64,000 bases of DNA from contig CANJPQ010000011.1 in the NCBI GenBank assembly GCA_947476275.1, forward strand, positions 62,001 to 126,000. Direction: 5' to 3'. The notes under the pieces were generated by a model. It was given only the letters and a program-made list of their open reading frames with translations. It did not search any database and was not told where the DNA came from. Position numbers and translations under genes: made by a program. Shown here piece by piece: positions 1 to 8,397 of this stretch. The stretch is from Fidelibacterota bacterium (GTDB taxonomy: Bacteria > Pseudomonadota > Alphaproteobacteria > Rhodospirillales > Rhodospirillaceae). The first letter of the stretch is position 1. Every line of letters starts with the position of its first letter.

Positions 1-623
1 CCGTTGAACAGGAGGACGTGCGGCCCGGCCGCGCCGCCGGCCAGAACCCCCCGCTCGGCGAGCAACGTCAACGGCGCGTCCGGCTTGCGGGTGTCATGCA
101 CCATGATGCCGATCAGCTCGCCCGCTCCGCCGCGGCCCCGCACATAGACCGTCAGGCCCTGAACGATTTGGTTGAACGTGCCCTCGCGCAGCAACACCTG
201 CGAGGCGTCGTTGCGGATCGAGAACTGCAACTCGCGGAAGGCGCGGGTGGAACTGGGGATCACCACGAGAGTCAGCAGGTAGCACACAAGAGCGCCGAGC
301 GACGCTGCAAGCAGCGCGGGTCGGCACAACGCGAAGCGGCTGATCCCGGCGGCTTGCGCCACCACCAGCTCACGGTCGACGGCCAGTCGGTTGTAGATGA
401 ACAATGCCACGAAGAACAAAGCCGGCGGAATTACCACCACCAGGAATTCCGGCATCAGATACAGCGTGAGCCGCAGCCACGCGCCGACCGACAGCCCTTT
501 GTTCACCACGTACTGCAGAAAGCGTAGGGATTGCGTCAGCCACACGATGCACGCGAGCGCCCCGGCTACCACAATGGTACCGGCGACAAGCTGGCGTAAA
601 ATATAGCGAGTGATCCCAGTCAC
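1..623 (-). CDS. lptF: LptF-type permease of the LPS export ABC transporter (partial, 3' end outside window)
   Basis: Inner-membrane half of the LptB2FG exporter that pulls lipopolysaccharide out of the inner membrane towards the periplasmic bridge. The reverse strand is open from a GTG at 623 to the window edge, about 207 residues. It begins with VTGITRYILRQLVAG, has a first membrane segment (about residues 12-30), two more around residues 50-75 and 100-120, and the cytoplasmic coupling stretch RELVVAQAAGISR between them, then enters the periplasmic domain. This is the normal YjgP/YjgQ family layout. A TTG at 644 is an in-frame alternative, but GTG 623 gives the usual N-terminus. LptG would be expected further left, outside the window. 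LptF and LptG are hard to tell apart from a fragment; the N-terminal pattern favours LptF. Confidence 0.8.
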   Translation of the reverse strand, partial: MTGITRYILRQLVAGTIVVAGALACIVWLTQSLRFLQYVVNKGLSVGAWLRLTLYLMPEFLVVVIPPALFFVALFIYNRLAVDRELVVAQAAGISRFALCRPALLAASLGALVCYLLTLVVIPSSTRAFRELQFSIRNDASQVLLREGTFNQIVQGLTVYVRGRGGAGELIGIMVHDTRKPDAPLTLLAERGVLAGGAAGPHVLLFN

Positions 624-770
624 GAATCGCTGCCCGATGTCCAAAACGCGGCTACCCAGCCGCGACTATACCGAAGCGTACGTCGCTCGCACGGACCTTT
701 ACGGCCCTTTCGGGCTGCGGGCGGCCTCGGTACACTGAAGGCCTCAGGTAAGCCCATCCGAGGGGGTCGT

Positions 771-1322
771 ATGTTTCGAGCACGATTGATGCTGGCGGTC
801 GCGGGAATTGCCGCGGTGCTTGGGTCTTCGGCCATGGCCGGGTCGGCGCCCCTGCCGTGTGCGTCCGACGATGAAGCCCGGGGTTTCGTCCTGCGTCATC
901 TGCAAAGCAAGCTGATGGTCGCCGCGTTGTCCTGCAATCAGCGCGACGCGTACAACACGTTCATGCAGCGCTTCATGCCCGAGCTCACCGACGGCGGCAA
1001 AGCCTTCGCCTCGTACTTCACGCGCACGGGCCTGGGCGCACCGGCGCTCAACAGTCATGTCACGGAAATCGCCAATGCAGCGGGCCTGAGCCGCGCGGCC
1101 AACCCTCGTTACTGCGAAGCGACGTGGCAACTGTTCTGGGATCTGCAACAGGAGCCGCAGCGCCTTGCCGAATTTGCGATCGACAACCAAATGAGCTCCA
1201 TGGCGATGCCGCGGTCGTGCGCCGCAGTCGCTCCCGCTCCGGCGCGCCGTCCCGCCCCAAACAGAACCGCCGCCCCCCTGGAAAGAGAGGCGGCGGTTCG
1301 AAACCAAGTGGGCCGCAACTAA
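771..1322 (+). CDS. small exported protein of unknown function
   Basis: I do not recognise a family. The 183-residue product starts with MFRARLMLAVAG, a hydrophobic stretch and an Ala-rich cleavage region ending around SSAMAGSA, so a Sec signal peptide is likely. The mature part has four cysteines (near residues 30, 55, 109 and 149), consistent with disulfides in the periplasm. The last 40 residues are rich in Pro, Ala and Arg and look disordered. The start is supported by a GAGGGGGT ribosome-binding site 5 nt before ATG 771. The gene is alone on its strand, divergent from lptF and convergent with the OmpA gene. Composition matches the core chromosome. Translation is convincing; function is unknown. 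Confidence 0.7.
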   Translation: MFRARLMLAVAGIAAVLGSSAMAGSAPLPCASDDEARGFVLRHLQSKLMVAALSCNQRDAYNTFMQRFMPELTDGGKAFASYFTRTGLGAPALNSHVTEIANAAGLSRAANPRYCEATWQLFWDLQQEPQRLAEFAIDNQMSSMAMPRSCAAVAPAPARRPAPNRTAAPLEREAAVRNQVGRN

Positions 1323-1337
1323 GTCGGTGGCGTCCTC

Positions 1338-2452
1338 TTATTCGAGGACGATCTCGACCCGGCGATTCTGAGGCTCTTTCACGCTGTCACCGGTCGCGAC
1401 CAGCGGCTGGCTTTCGCCCTTCCACAAGATCGAGATGCTGCTCGCCGGAATGCCGAGCTTCACCAGTTCAGCCTGCACCGCCTTCGCGCGGCGTTCGGAC
1501 AGCGCGAGGTTATACGCCGGCGTGCCGGACGTATCGGTGTGGCCGGTGGCCGTGATGCGCGCCTTGCCGTTGCGCTTGGCGTAGTCCGCGGCTTCCGAGA
1601 CGATACGCGTTGCATCGGCGCGCAGGTTCGAGCGATCGAAGTCGAAGAACACCAGGAACTTCTGCTCCACCGGCGGCGGGGCCGGACGCGCGGCGGCGGC
1701 CGGCGGCGGCGGGGGCGGCGGCGGTGCGGCCGCGGCCGCGGCCGTGCGGGTCGGTGCGGCTTTCTGGGCCGGCTGGCCGAGCGCATAGCGGATGCCGAGC
1801 TTCACGCGGTTGGATCGCGCGTCGTAGTCGCGGATCAGATTTGGCGGGAGCTGGCTGTTGAACGCGTTGTTGTTCGAGCCCTTGTAGCGGAAGTCGAGCG
1901 TCACCTGCGTCTGCGGCGACACAGTGACGGCGACGCCGACGATGCCTTGGAAGGCCATCTTGGTGTTCGAGCCGTTATAGATCGGCGGCGTCTGGCCCTT
2001 CACGTCTTTAAAGCTCAGGAAGCTCAGGCCGATGCCGCCACCGATATAAGGGGTCCAGTTGGTGCCGGTCGGGATGTCGAACAGCAAGTTGCCCATGATC
2101 GACGGATCGCGCTGCGAGCCGGTCCACGGGTTCACCGAGCCGCCGACGTCCTTCGCATTTTGCGAGGCGTAGCTGAACTCAAGTTCCGTGCGGAAGATCG
2201 TGTCGGGGAATTTGTAGCCGCCGTACAGCATGGCCGCGAAACCGTCGCGGAACTTGATCTTCACGTTCTGGGATACGATCGGCAGCGGCGCTGCGTTGTT
2301 TAGGAACATGAAGCGCTGCGAACCGAACGCCATGCCGGCGCCGCCGCCCACGTACCAGCCGTCCGGCGGATTCACCGCCGCAGTGGAATCGGCCGCAGAT
2401 GCGGCGCTGGTCGCCAGCGCAAGGCCAGCATCGGTAAGTGTGTGAATCGCAT
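1338..2452 (-). CDS. OmpA-family outer-membrane protein, signal peptide out of frame with the body
   Basis: Structural outer-membrane protein: an N-terminal eight-strand beta-barrel beginning around GWYVGGGAGMAFG, a linker of Ala and a run of eight Pro, and a C-terminal OmpA domain (FFDFDRSNLRADA near its start, GHTDTSGTPAYNLALSERRA in the middle) that binds peptidoglycan. The best start is ATG 2452, 7 nt after a strong AGGAG. Its frame reads MRFTHLPMLAL and then turns into WRPAPHLRPIPLRR and a stop. The body is in the +1 frame, where the next residues read ALATSAASAADSTAA. Adding one base after codon 11 would join them into a textbook signal peptide cut at SAASA/AD. Without the shift the only in-frame ATG is 2513, giving an unconvincing N-terminus with no signal peptide. 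A real mutation and a base-calling error cannot be told apart here. Confidence 0.8.
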
Positions 2453-2602
2453 TGTCTTCTCCTGAAAAGTCCCCCGTGGCGCGCACCATGGCCAAGCGCA
2501 ACGCGCGGTTCAAGAGGCGGCGGTGTTATGCCGTCAAAACAATCATGGAGTGTTGCTGCAATACCATAGGTGCGGCAGCTCTAAGTCGCTGAAGAATTTA
2601 AA

Positions 2603-4036
2603 CTATTTCTTCAGTGGCACGGCTACGACTTTTCCCGGGTTCAGGAGATAGGCCGGGTCGAAAGTGTGCTTGATGCGACGGATCAGGTCCAATTCCACCG
2701 GATCCTTGTAGTGCTCCATCTCCTCGACCTTGAGGCGGCCGATGCCGTGCTCGGCGGAGATCGAGCCGTTCATGGAAACCACCAGGTCATGCACCAGCCG
2801 GTTCATTTCGCCCCACTGGGCGAGATAGGCGGCCTTATCGGCGCCGAGCGGCTGGGACACGTTGAAGTGCACATTGCCGTCGCCGACGTGGCCGAACGGA
2901 ACGCAGCGCGCGCCGGGGAAGTTGGCGGTGATCAGCGCCATCGCCCGGTGCAGGAATTCCGGTACCAGAGATACCGGCACGGCGATGTCGTGCTTGATGC
3001 TGCCGCCTTCGTGCTTCTGCGCTTCCGGCAGCGACTCCCGCAAGCGCCACAGATTCTTCGCCTGCTCCAGGCTTTCGGCGATCACGGCATCGGCGATGAT
3101 GCCTTCCTCGAACGCGGTCTCCAGCAGTTTGTCGAACGTCGCGCGCAGGCCTGAATCGGGCCGCGAGGTGGAGAATTCGATCAGCGCATACCAAGGATGC
3201 GGCTCGCTCAGCGGATCGGTGCAGCCGGCGATGTGCTTCACGCACATCTCGATGCCGATGCGCGGCAGCAGCTCGAACGCCGTCACCGCATCGCCCGAAA
3301 TCGCGCGTGCGCGGTTCAGCAGTTTCGTCACCGCCTCGATGTCGGTGAGGGCGCACAGCGCGGTCGCGGTCTCTTTGGGCCGCGGATACAGCTTCAATAC
3401 GGCTGCGGTGATAATGCCCAGCGTGCCTTCTGCGCCCACGAACAGCTGGCGCAGCGCATAGCCGGTGTTGTCCTTGCCGAGCGCGCGCAGGCCGTTCCAG
3501 ATGCGCCCGTCCGGCAGCACCACTTCAAGGCCCAGCACGAGATCGCGCGCGTTGCCGTAGCGCAGCACGTTGATGCCGCCGGCGTTGGTGGCGAGGTTGC
3601 CGCCGATCTGGCAGCTGCCTTCCGCCGCCAGGCTCAACGGGAACAGGCAATCTTCCGCCGCGGCTTTCGCTTGGATGTCGGCCAGGATGCAGCCCGCTTC
3701 GACCGTCATGGTGAAGTTGGTCGGATCGAAGCTGCGCACCTTGTTCATGCGGCCGAGGTTGAGGATGACTTCGCTCGCGTCCTCGCCCGCCGCGGCGCCG
3801 CCGCACAGACCGGTGTTGCCGCCTTGCGGGATGATCGGGATGCCGGCGGCGACGCAAGCGCGCACCAGTTTCGCCACTTCCGCGGTCGAGCCCGGGCGCA
3901 CCACAAGGGCGGCCTTGCCGTGATAAAGCCCGCGTTCCTCGTGCAGGTATGGCGCCATCGCCGCCGCATCGCTGATGCAGGCATTCGTACCGACAATCGC
4001 GGCGAGGCGGTCGAACAGGGCTTGATCCAGGGGCAC
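2603..4036 (-). CDS. FAD-linked 2-hydroxy-acid dehydrogenase (GlcD / D-lactate dehydrogenase type)
   Basis: Oxidises a D-2-hydroxy acid (glycolate, D-lactate or D-2-hydroxyglutarate are the family's substrates) with FAD as cofactor. The 477-residue protein has an N-terminal VAO/PCMH-type FAD domain with PQGGNTGLCGGA (about residues 73-84) and GGNLATNAGGINVLRYGN (about 144-161), and a C-terminal FAD-oxidase_C domain with GHVGDGNVHFN and NGSISAEHGIGR, where the histidines form the metal and substrate site. Length and motifs are normal for the family. It lies 97 bp downstream of tsaC on the same strand and may share its transcript, though there is no functional link. The exact substrate cannot be told from sequence; the D-2-hydroxyglutarate/D-lactate group is the closest by overall pattern. 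Confidence 0.85.
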   Translation of the reverse strand: MPLDQALFDRLAAIVGTNACISDAAAMAPYLHEERGLYHGKAALVVRPGSTAEVAKLVRACVAAGIPIIPQGGNTGLCGGAAAGEDASEVILNLGRMNKVRSFDPTNFTMTVEAGCILADIQAKAAAEDCLFPLSLAAEGSCQIGGNLATNAGGINVLRYGNARDLVLGLEVVLPDGRIWNGLRALGKDNTGYALRQLFVGAEGTLGIITAAVLKLYPRPKETATALCALTDIEAVTKLLNRARAISGDAVTAFELLPRIGIEMCVKHIAGCTDPLSEPHPWYALIEFSTSRPDSGLRATFDKLLETAFEEGIIADAVIAESLEQAKNLWRLRESLPEAQKHEGGSIKHDIAVPVSLVPEFLHRAMALITANFPGARCVPFGHVGDGNVHFNVSQPLGADKAAYLAQWGEMNRLVHDLVVSMNGSISAEHGIGRLKVEEMEHYKDPVELDLIRRIKHTFDPAYLLNPGKVVAVPLKK

Positions 4037-4132
4037 GGGAGACTCCGGTGTCGGGGCCCGGAAAATGGGCTAAAGGCCGGCCGATTTCAACCGACCGTAG
4101 GCTTTAATATCGCGGCGCTGCCGCGCGGCAAT

Positions 4133-5077
4133 TCAGTATCTGGGCGCCGCAGCCCGGCGCAGGCGATCGTTGATGGCGGCCCCGATGCCGGCGTCTGGAA
4201 TCGGCGCCACCGCAATGGCCTCGAACCGGCGTGGATCGTCCAGGGCCCGCAACATGGCGAACAGGTTGGCGGCGGCCTCCACCGGATCGCCGGCGGCGCT
4301 CAGGTTCATCACCGCACCCGGTGTATCGCCGAAGCCGAGCAGGGCTTCGCCGGTGTGCGCCGTTGTCGCCCCCAGGCGCACCGGCAGGCCCGGCGCGTAA
4401 TGGCTCGCCATCTGGCCCGGGGCCGCCGGGCGTTCCGGGTCATGCGTGGACACAGCAACCGGCCCGATCACCGCGCTGATCTCCGCGGCGGTCAGGCTGC
4501 CGGGACGCAGAATCGTCGCCACATCGCCGGTGATGTCGAGCACGGTTGATTCCAACCCGATGCGGCACGCACCGCCGTCCAGGATCAGGTCCACCTTGTT
4601 GCCGAGGGACTCCTGCACATGCGCGGCCGTGGTTGGGCTCAAGCGCCCCGAGGGATTGGCGCTCGGCGCGGCAAGCGGCCGCTTTACCGCGAGCAACAGG
4701 TCGCGCGCGAGTGGATGATCGGGCGCGCGCACGGCAATCGTATCCAATCCGCCGGAGAGGAGTTCCGCAGCCGTGGTGTCGGGCCGTCGCTTCATCACCA
4801 GTGTCAGCGGTCCCGGCCAAAATTTACGCGTCAGTTTGTCGAAGCGGCCGTCGGGCAGCGCCAGTCCCGCAACCCACTCCGGCCCAGCCACATGCACGAT
4901 GAGCGGATTGAACGACGGGCGTCCTTTCGCCGCGTAGATGTGCGCCACTGCTTGCGCATTGGTCGCGTCGCCGCCGAGGCCGTAGACGGTCTCCGTCGGG
5001 AACGCGACCAGCTTGCCCGCGCGCAGCAGAGCGGCGGCGTCCGCGATTACGTCCGGCGATGCCGCGCGCACGGTCAT
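4133..5077 (-). CDS. tsaC: L-threonylcarbamoyladenylate synthase, Sua5 type
   Basis: Makes threonylcarbamoyl-AMP from threonine, bicarbonate and ATP, the first step of the t6A37 modification of ANN-decoding tRNAs. The 314-residue protein has the YrdC domain (KLVAFPTETVYGLGGDA near residue 20, KGRPSFNPLIVHV near 50) and the extra C-terminal Sua5 domain (PGQMASHYAPGLPVRL), so it is the long bacterial/eukaryotic form. I place the start at ATG 5077, where it overlaps the cysQ stop as ATGA; the same frame is open upstream to 5212 but that part is inside cysQ and has no family resemblance. It is co-directional with cysQ and the molybdenum hydroxylase gene, in a run of genes that overlap by 4 nt and are probably translated in coupled fashion. 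Confidence 0.92.
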   Translation of the reverse strand: MTVRAASPDVIADAAALLRAGKLVAFPTETVYGLGGDATNAQAVAHIYAAKGRPSFNPLIVHVAGPEWVAGLALPDGRFDKLTRKFWPGPLTLVMKRRPDTTAAELLSGGLDTIAVRAPDHPLARDLLLAVKRPLAAPSANPSGRLSPTTAAHVQESLGNKVDLILDGGACRIGLESTVLDITGDVATILRPGSLTAAEISAVIGPVAVSTHDPERPAAPGQMASHYAPGLPVRLGATTAHTGEALLGFGDTPGAVMNLSAAGDPVEAAANLFAMLRALDDPRRFEAIAVAPIPDAGIGAAINDRLRRAAAPRY

Positions 5078-5847
5078 GGCTTGTTTTCCGCGAGGAAACG
5101 GCCGTTCAGGAACTTGGGCTTCTTGTAAGCCAGCGGCCTGCCGGTGAAGTCGTGCACCAAGCCCCCGGCGGCGCGCAGCACCGCATCGCCCGCCGCCGTG
5201 TCCCACTCGCATGTCGGGCCGAAGCGGGGGTAAAGGTCCGCATCGCCCGTGGCGACCATGCAGAATTTCATCGACGAACCGACGACGATGCGGTCCGCGA
5301 CGTCGTACTTGGCGAGGAACGGGTCCATCAGCTCCGGGACTTCGTGAGATTTACTGCCGCAGATCGTCACCCGCGCCGGCCGCGGCCGCACGGCGATGCG
5401 CTGCACGACGCCGTTGCTGTGTCGCGCGGCATAGCGCTCGGGCACGATGCCGACAAACGTATCGCCGCGCGCCGGTGCATGCACGATGCCCAATGCGGGC
5501 ACGCCGTTCTGAATGAAGCCGATATTCACCGTGAAGTCGGGGCGGCGCTGAATGAACTCCTTGGTGCCGTCCAAGGCGTCGATCAGCCAGAAATCGTCGC
5601 CCGCGAAATCCGGCAAGCCGTCCGCGGCCACGCTTTCTTCCGCGACGATGGGCTTCGCAGGCGTCAACGTCTTCAGCGTGCGCAGGACGATCGCCTCTGC
5701 CGCGCGATCCGCCGCCGTCACCGGCGAGTTGTCGGCCTTGGCGTCGACCGTGAACGCGCTGCGCTGGATCTCCAGAATCGACCGGCCGGCTTCCTCCGCG
5801 ACCGGAATGAGCGCCTCAGCCCATGCCCGAAGGTTCGGTGTGCTCAC
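5074..5847 (-). CDS. cysQ: 3'(2'),5'-bisphosphate nucleotidase
   Basis: Hydrolyses 3'-phosphoadenosine 5'-phosphate to AMP, clearing a by-product of sulfate assimilation and other sulfotransfer reactions; cytoplasmic, Mg-dependent and Li-sensitive in the family. The 257-residue protein carries the inositol-monophosphatase-type metal site: EES near residue 70, WLIDALDGTKEF around residues 87-98 and EWDTAAGDAVLRAAGG near 213-228. Length is normal for CysQ. It starts with GTG 5847, overlapping the stop of the upstream gene as GTGA, and its own stop overlaps the start of tsaC, so the three genes form one translational block. A general inositol monophosphatase role is the main alternative, but the DGTKEF form is typical of CysQ. 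Confidence 0.9.
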   Translation of the reverse strand: MSTPNLRAWAEALIPVAEEAGRSILEIQRSAFTVDAKADNSPVTAADRAAEAIVLRTLKTLTPAKPIVAEESVAADGLPDFAGDDFWLIDALDGTKEFIQRRPDFTVNIGFIQNGVPALGIVHAPARGDTFVGIVPERYAARHSNGVVQRIAVRPRPARVTICGSKSHEVPELMDPFLAKYDVADRIVVGSSMKFCMVATGDADLYPRFGPTCEWDTAAGDAVLRAAGGLVHDFTGRPLAYKKPKFLNGRFLAENKP

Positions 5848-8180
5848 GCCGCCTTCGTCTTGGCCGCGTCGATGGCTTGCCAGATCTTCAGCGGCGTTAG
5901 CGGCATGTCGAGATGCGTGATGCCCAACGGCCGCAGGGCATCGATCACCGCGTTCGTCACCGCCGGCGTTGCGCCGATGGTGCCGGCCTCGCCCGCGCCC
6001 TTCGCGCCCAGCGCATTCCGCGGCGTCGGCACTTCGGTATAGGCGAAGTCGAAGCTCGGGGTGTTGTCCGCGCGCGGCATGCAGTAGTCCATGAACGAGC
6101 CGGTCAGCAGCTGGCCGGACTCATCGTAGATCGCTTCCTCGAACATCGCTTGGCCGAGGCCCTGCACGGCACCGCCGTAAATCTGCCCCGCCATGGTCAG
6201 TGGATTTACCGCCACACCCAGGTCGTCCTGAATGGTGTAGCGCACGAAGTCCACTTCGCCGGTGTCCGCGTCGACGTCGACTTCGCAGACATGGCAGCCG
6301 TTCGGGAATGTGGCGCCCGACGGGTTCCAATTCTCCGACATGCGCAATCCGGCCTCGACACCGTCCGGGCGCTTCTTGTCGTCGAAGGATGCGGCGACGA
6401 CGTCTTTCAACGCGACGCTGCGGTCCGTGCCGGCGATCTTGAATGCGCCGTCGGCGAATTCGATATCGACGGCGGCCGCCTCCAGCAGGTCGGCGGCAAT
6501 GCTCTTGCCTTGCTCGATCATCTTCAGAATGTTGTGCTTGATCGCGCTGCCGCCCACGGGGATGGAGCGCGATCCGCCGGTGCCGCCGCCTTGCGGAATA
6601 TCGTCCGTGTCGCCCTGGCGCACGCTCACCTTGTCGAACGGCATGCCGAAGCCGTCGGCGGCGATCTGCGCATAGACCGTCTCGTGTCCCTGGCCGTTCG
6701 ACTGGGTGCCGATACGCACGGTCAGGCGGCCGTCCGGCTCGAAATTCACGATCGGCTTTTCGCCGCCGCCGCCCGCGCAAGCCTCGACGTAGTAGCTGAT
6801 GCCGAGCCCGCGCAGCTTGCCGCGTTTGGCCGCCTCGGCGCGGCGGGCCGGTAGCCCCGCCACATCGCCACGCTTTAGCGCCATGTCCATCAGCTCTTCG
6901 TAGCGTCCGGAGTCATAGGTGTGGCCAAGGGCGGTCTTGTAAGGGAAGTCCTCGCTGCGGATGAGATTGCGCCGGCGGAGTTCGATGGACGGGATGTTCA
7001 TCTCCCACGCCGCTTTCTCCACCAGGCGTTCGACCAGGTAGGCCGCTTCCGGCCGGCCCGCGCCGCGATAGGCATCCAGCGGCGCGGTATTGGTGAACAC
7101 CACTTTCACGTCCACGTGGGCGGCTTGGAACTTGTAGGCGCCGCACAACATCGCGCAGCCCGCCATGGTCGGGATGTAGGCGCCGAACTGCGAGAGATAC
7201 GCGCCGACATTGCCGAGGGACGAGACGCGGATCGCGAGGAACGTCCCGTCCTTGTCGAGGGCCATCGTGGCGTGATTCAGCTGGTCGCGCCCGTGGGCGT
7301 CGCTCAGGAAGCTTTCCGAGCGGTCGGCAGTCCACTTCACCGGCAGGCCGAGTTGCTTGGCGCCGATCATGCAAAGGATCGGTTCGTTGAACAGGAAGTT
7401 TTTCATGCCGAAGGCGCCGCCCACGTCCGGACTGATCACGCGGATCTGCTCCGCAGGGATCTTGAAGATCAGCCGCGACAGCCAATCCTTTAGCTTGTGG
7501 CCGCCCTGGCTGCCCTGGGTCAGGGTGTAGCGCTGCGTCTTGGTATCGAACTCGGCCAGCGCCGCACGCGGCTCCAATGCTGTCGGCGCAATGCGCGAAT
7601 TGACGAGATCGATGCTGACAACCTTGTGTGCTTTGGCGAAGGCCGCTTCGGTCGCCGCCGCATCGCCCAGGTGCCAATGCACCAGCATGTTGCCCGGTGC
7701 GTCGCTGCCATGGAGCTGGGGCGCATCCTGCGCGATCGCCGCGGGCATGGCCGACACGGCGGTCTGCTCCGCGTAGTCCACATCGATCAGCTCCGCCGCA
7801 TCCTTTGCATTCGCCAGCGTATCGGCGAGCACCGCGGCCACCGGCTCGCCCACGTAGCGCACTTTGCCGACCGCCAGCACTGGCCGCCGCGGCGTGACGC
7901 CTTTCTGGCCGTCCTTTCCCGGTGGAATGGCTTCGCAGGGGATCGGGCCGATCCCCATGGCGTCCAGGTCCGCGCCGGTCAGCACCGCGTGCACGCCGGG
8001 CGCGCCCTTGGCCGCGCCTGTGTCGATCTTGCGCAGGTCCGCATGGGCGTGAGGCGAGCGCAGCACATAAAGGTAGACCTGGCCCGCGACATTGACGTCG
8101 TCGGTGTACTGACCCATGCCGGTCAGGAACCGTTGGTCCTCTACCCGCCGAATGGCTTGACCGACGCCAAAATTGCCCAT
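5844..8180 (-). CDS. molybdenum hydroxylase large subunit (xanthine/aldehyde dehydrogenase family)
   Basis: Molybdopterin-binding catalytic subunit of an aldehyde, xanthine or aromatic hydroxylase. The 778-residue protein has the N-terminal a/b hammerhead domain (RVEDQRFLTGMGQYTDDV) and the large Mo-cofactor domain, with GGAFGMKN (about residues 254-261), AYRGAGRPEAAY (about 370-381) and the C-terminal GAKGAGEAGTIGA whose Glu is the usual catalytic base. The AYRGAGRPE form, not AYxCSFR, places it with the form II enzymes and not with true CO dehydrogenase. The FAD-binding and 2Fe-2S subunits normally encoded beside it are absent on both sides, so it must use partners encoded elsewhere or be a relic. 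It heads the overlapping run that includes cysQ and tsaC. Substrate is not inferable. Confidence 0.88.
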   Translation of the reverse strand: MGNFGVGQAIRRVEDQRFLTGMGQYTDDVNVAGQVYLYVLRSPHAHADLRKIDTGAAKGAPGVHAVLTGADLDAMGIGPIPCEAIPPGKDGQKGVTPRRPVLAVGKVRYVGEPVAAVLADTLANAKDAAELIDVDYAEQTAVSAMPAAIAQDAPQLHGSDAPGNMLVHWHLGDAAATEAAFAKAHKVVSIDLVNSRIAPTALEPRAALAEFDTKTQRYTLTQGSQGGHKLKDWLSRLIFKIPAEQIRVISPDVGGAFGMKNFLFNEPILCMIGAKQLGLPVKWTADRSESFLSDAHGRDQLNHATMALDKDGTFLAIRVSSLGNVGAYLSQFGAYIPTMAGCAMLCGAYKFQAAHVDVKVVFTNTAPLDAYRGAGRPEAAYLVERLVEKAAWEMNIPSIELRRRNLIRSEDFPYKTALGHTYDSGRYEELMDMALKRGDVAGLPARRAEAAKRGKLRGLGISYYVEACAGGGGEKPIVNFEPDGRLTVRIGTQSNGQGHETVYAQIAADGFGMPFDKVSVRQGDTDDIPQGGGTGGSRSIPVGGSAIKHNILKMIEQGKSIAADLLEAAAVDIEFADGAFKIAGTDRSVALKDVVAASFDDKKRPDGVEAGLRMSENWNPSGATFPNGCHVCEVDVDADTGEVDFVRYTIQDDLGVAVNPLTMAGQIYGGAVQGLGQAMFEEAIYDESGQLLTGSFMDYCMPRADNTPSFDFAYTEVPTPRNALGAKGAGEAGTIGATPAVTNAVIDALRPLGITHLDMPLTPLKIWQAIDAAKTKAA

Positions 8181-8397
8181 GGCTTCAACGCCTCACAAAG
8201 GAATGCCCCGCTTTCGGGGCTGAAGGTCAACATACCCGCCGCCGGGCCGTTGTCCACCGGTGCGCGCCTTGGCCCGTCCTCATGCCACCACCGCGTAAGG
8301 CGCATAGATAAGACGGGGGCGGGCTGTTGATTCAGCGAGGGGCGCTGCTAGGTTACGGCCCCGCTTCCCAGCCCCCATTGGTCCCGAGATCCCGCCT

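Noticed and set aside
5078-5212. Longer N-terminus for the Sua5 protein
   Set aside because: This stretch is inside cysQ and unrelated to the family; ATG 5077 gives the usual start and the ATGA overlap.
8205-8220. GCCCCG/CGGGGC hairpin near the start of the molybdenum hydroxylase gene
   Set aside because: It lies upstream of two divergent genes, has no T-run, and short GC stems are common in this composition.
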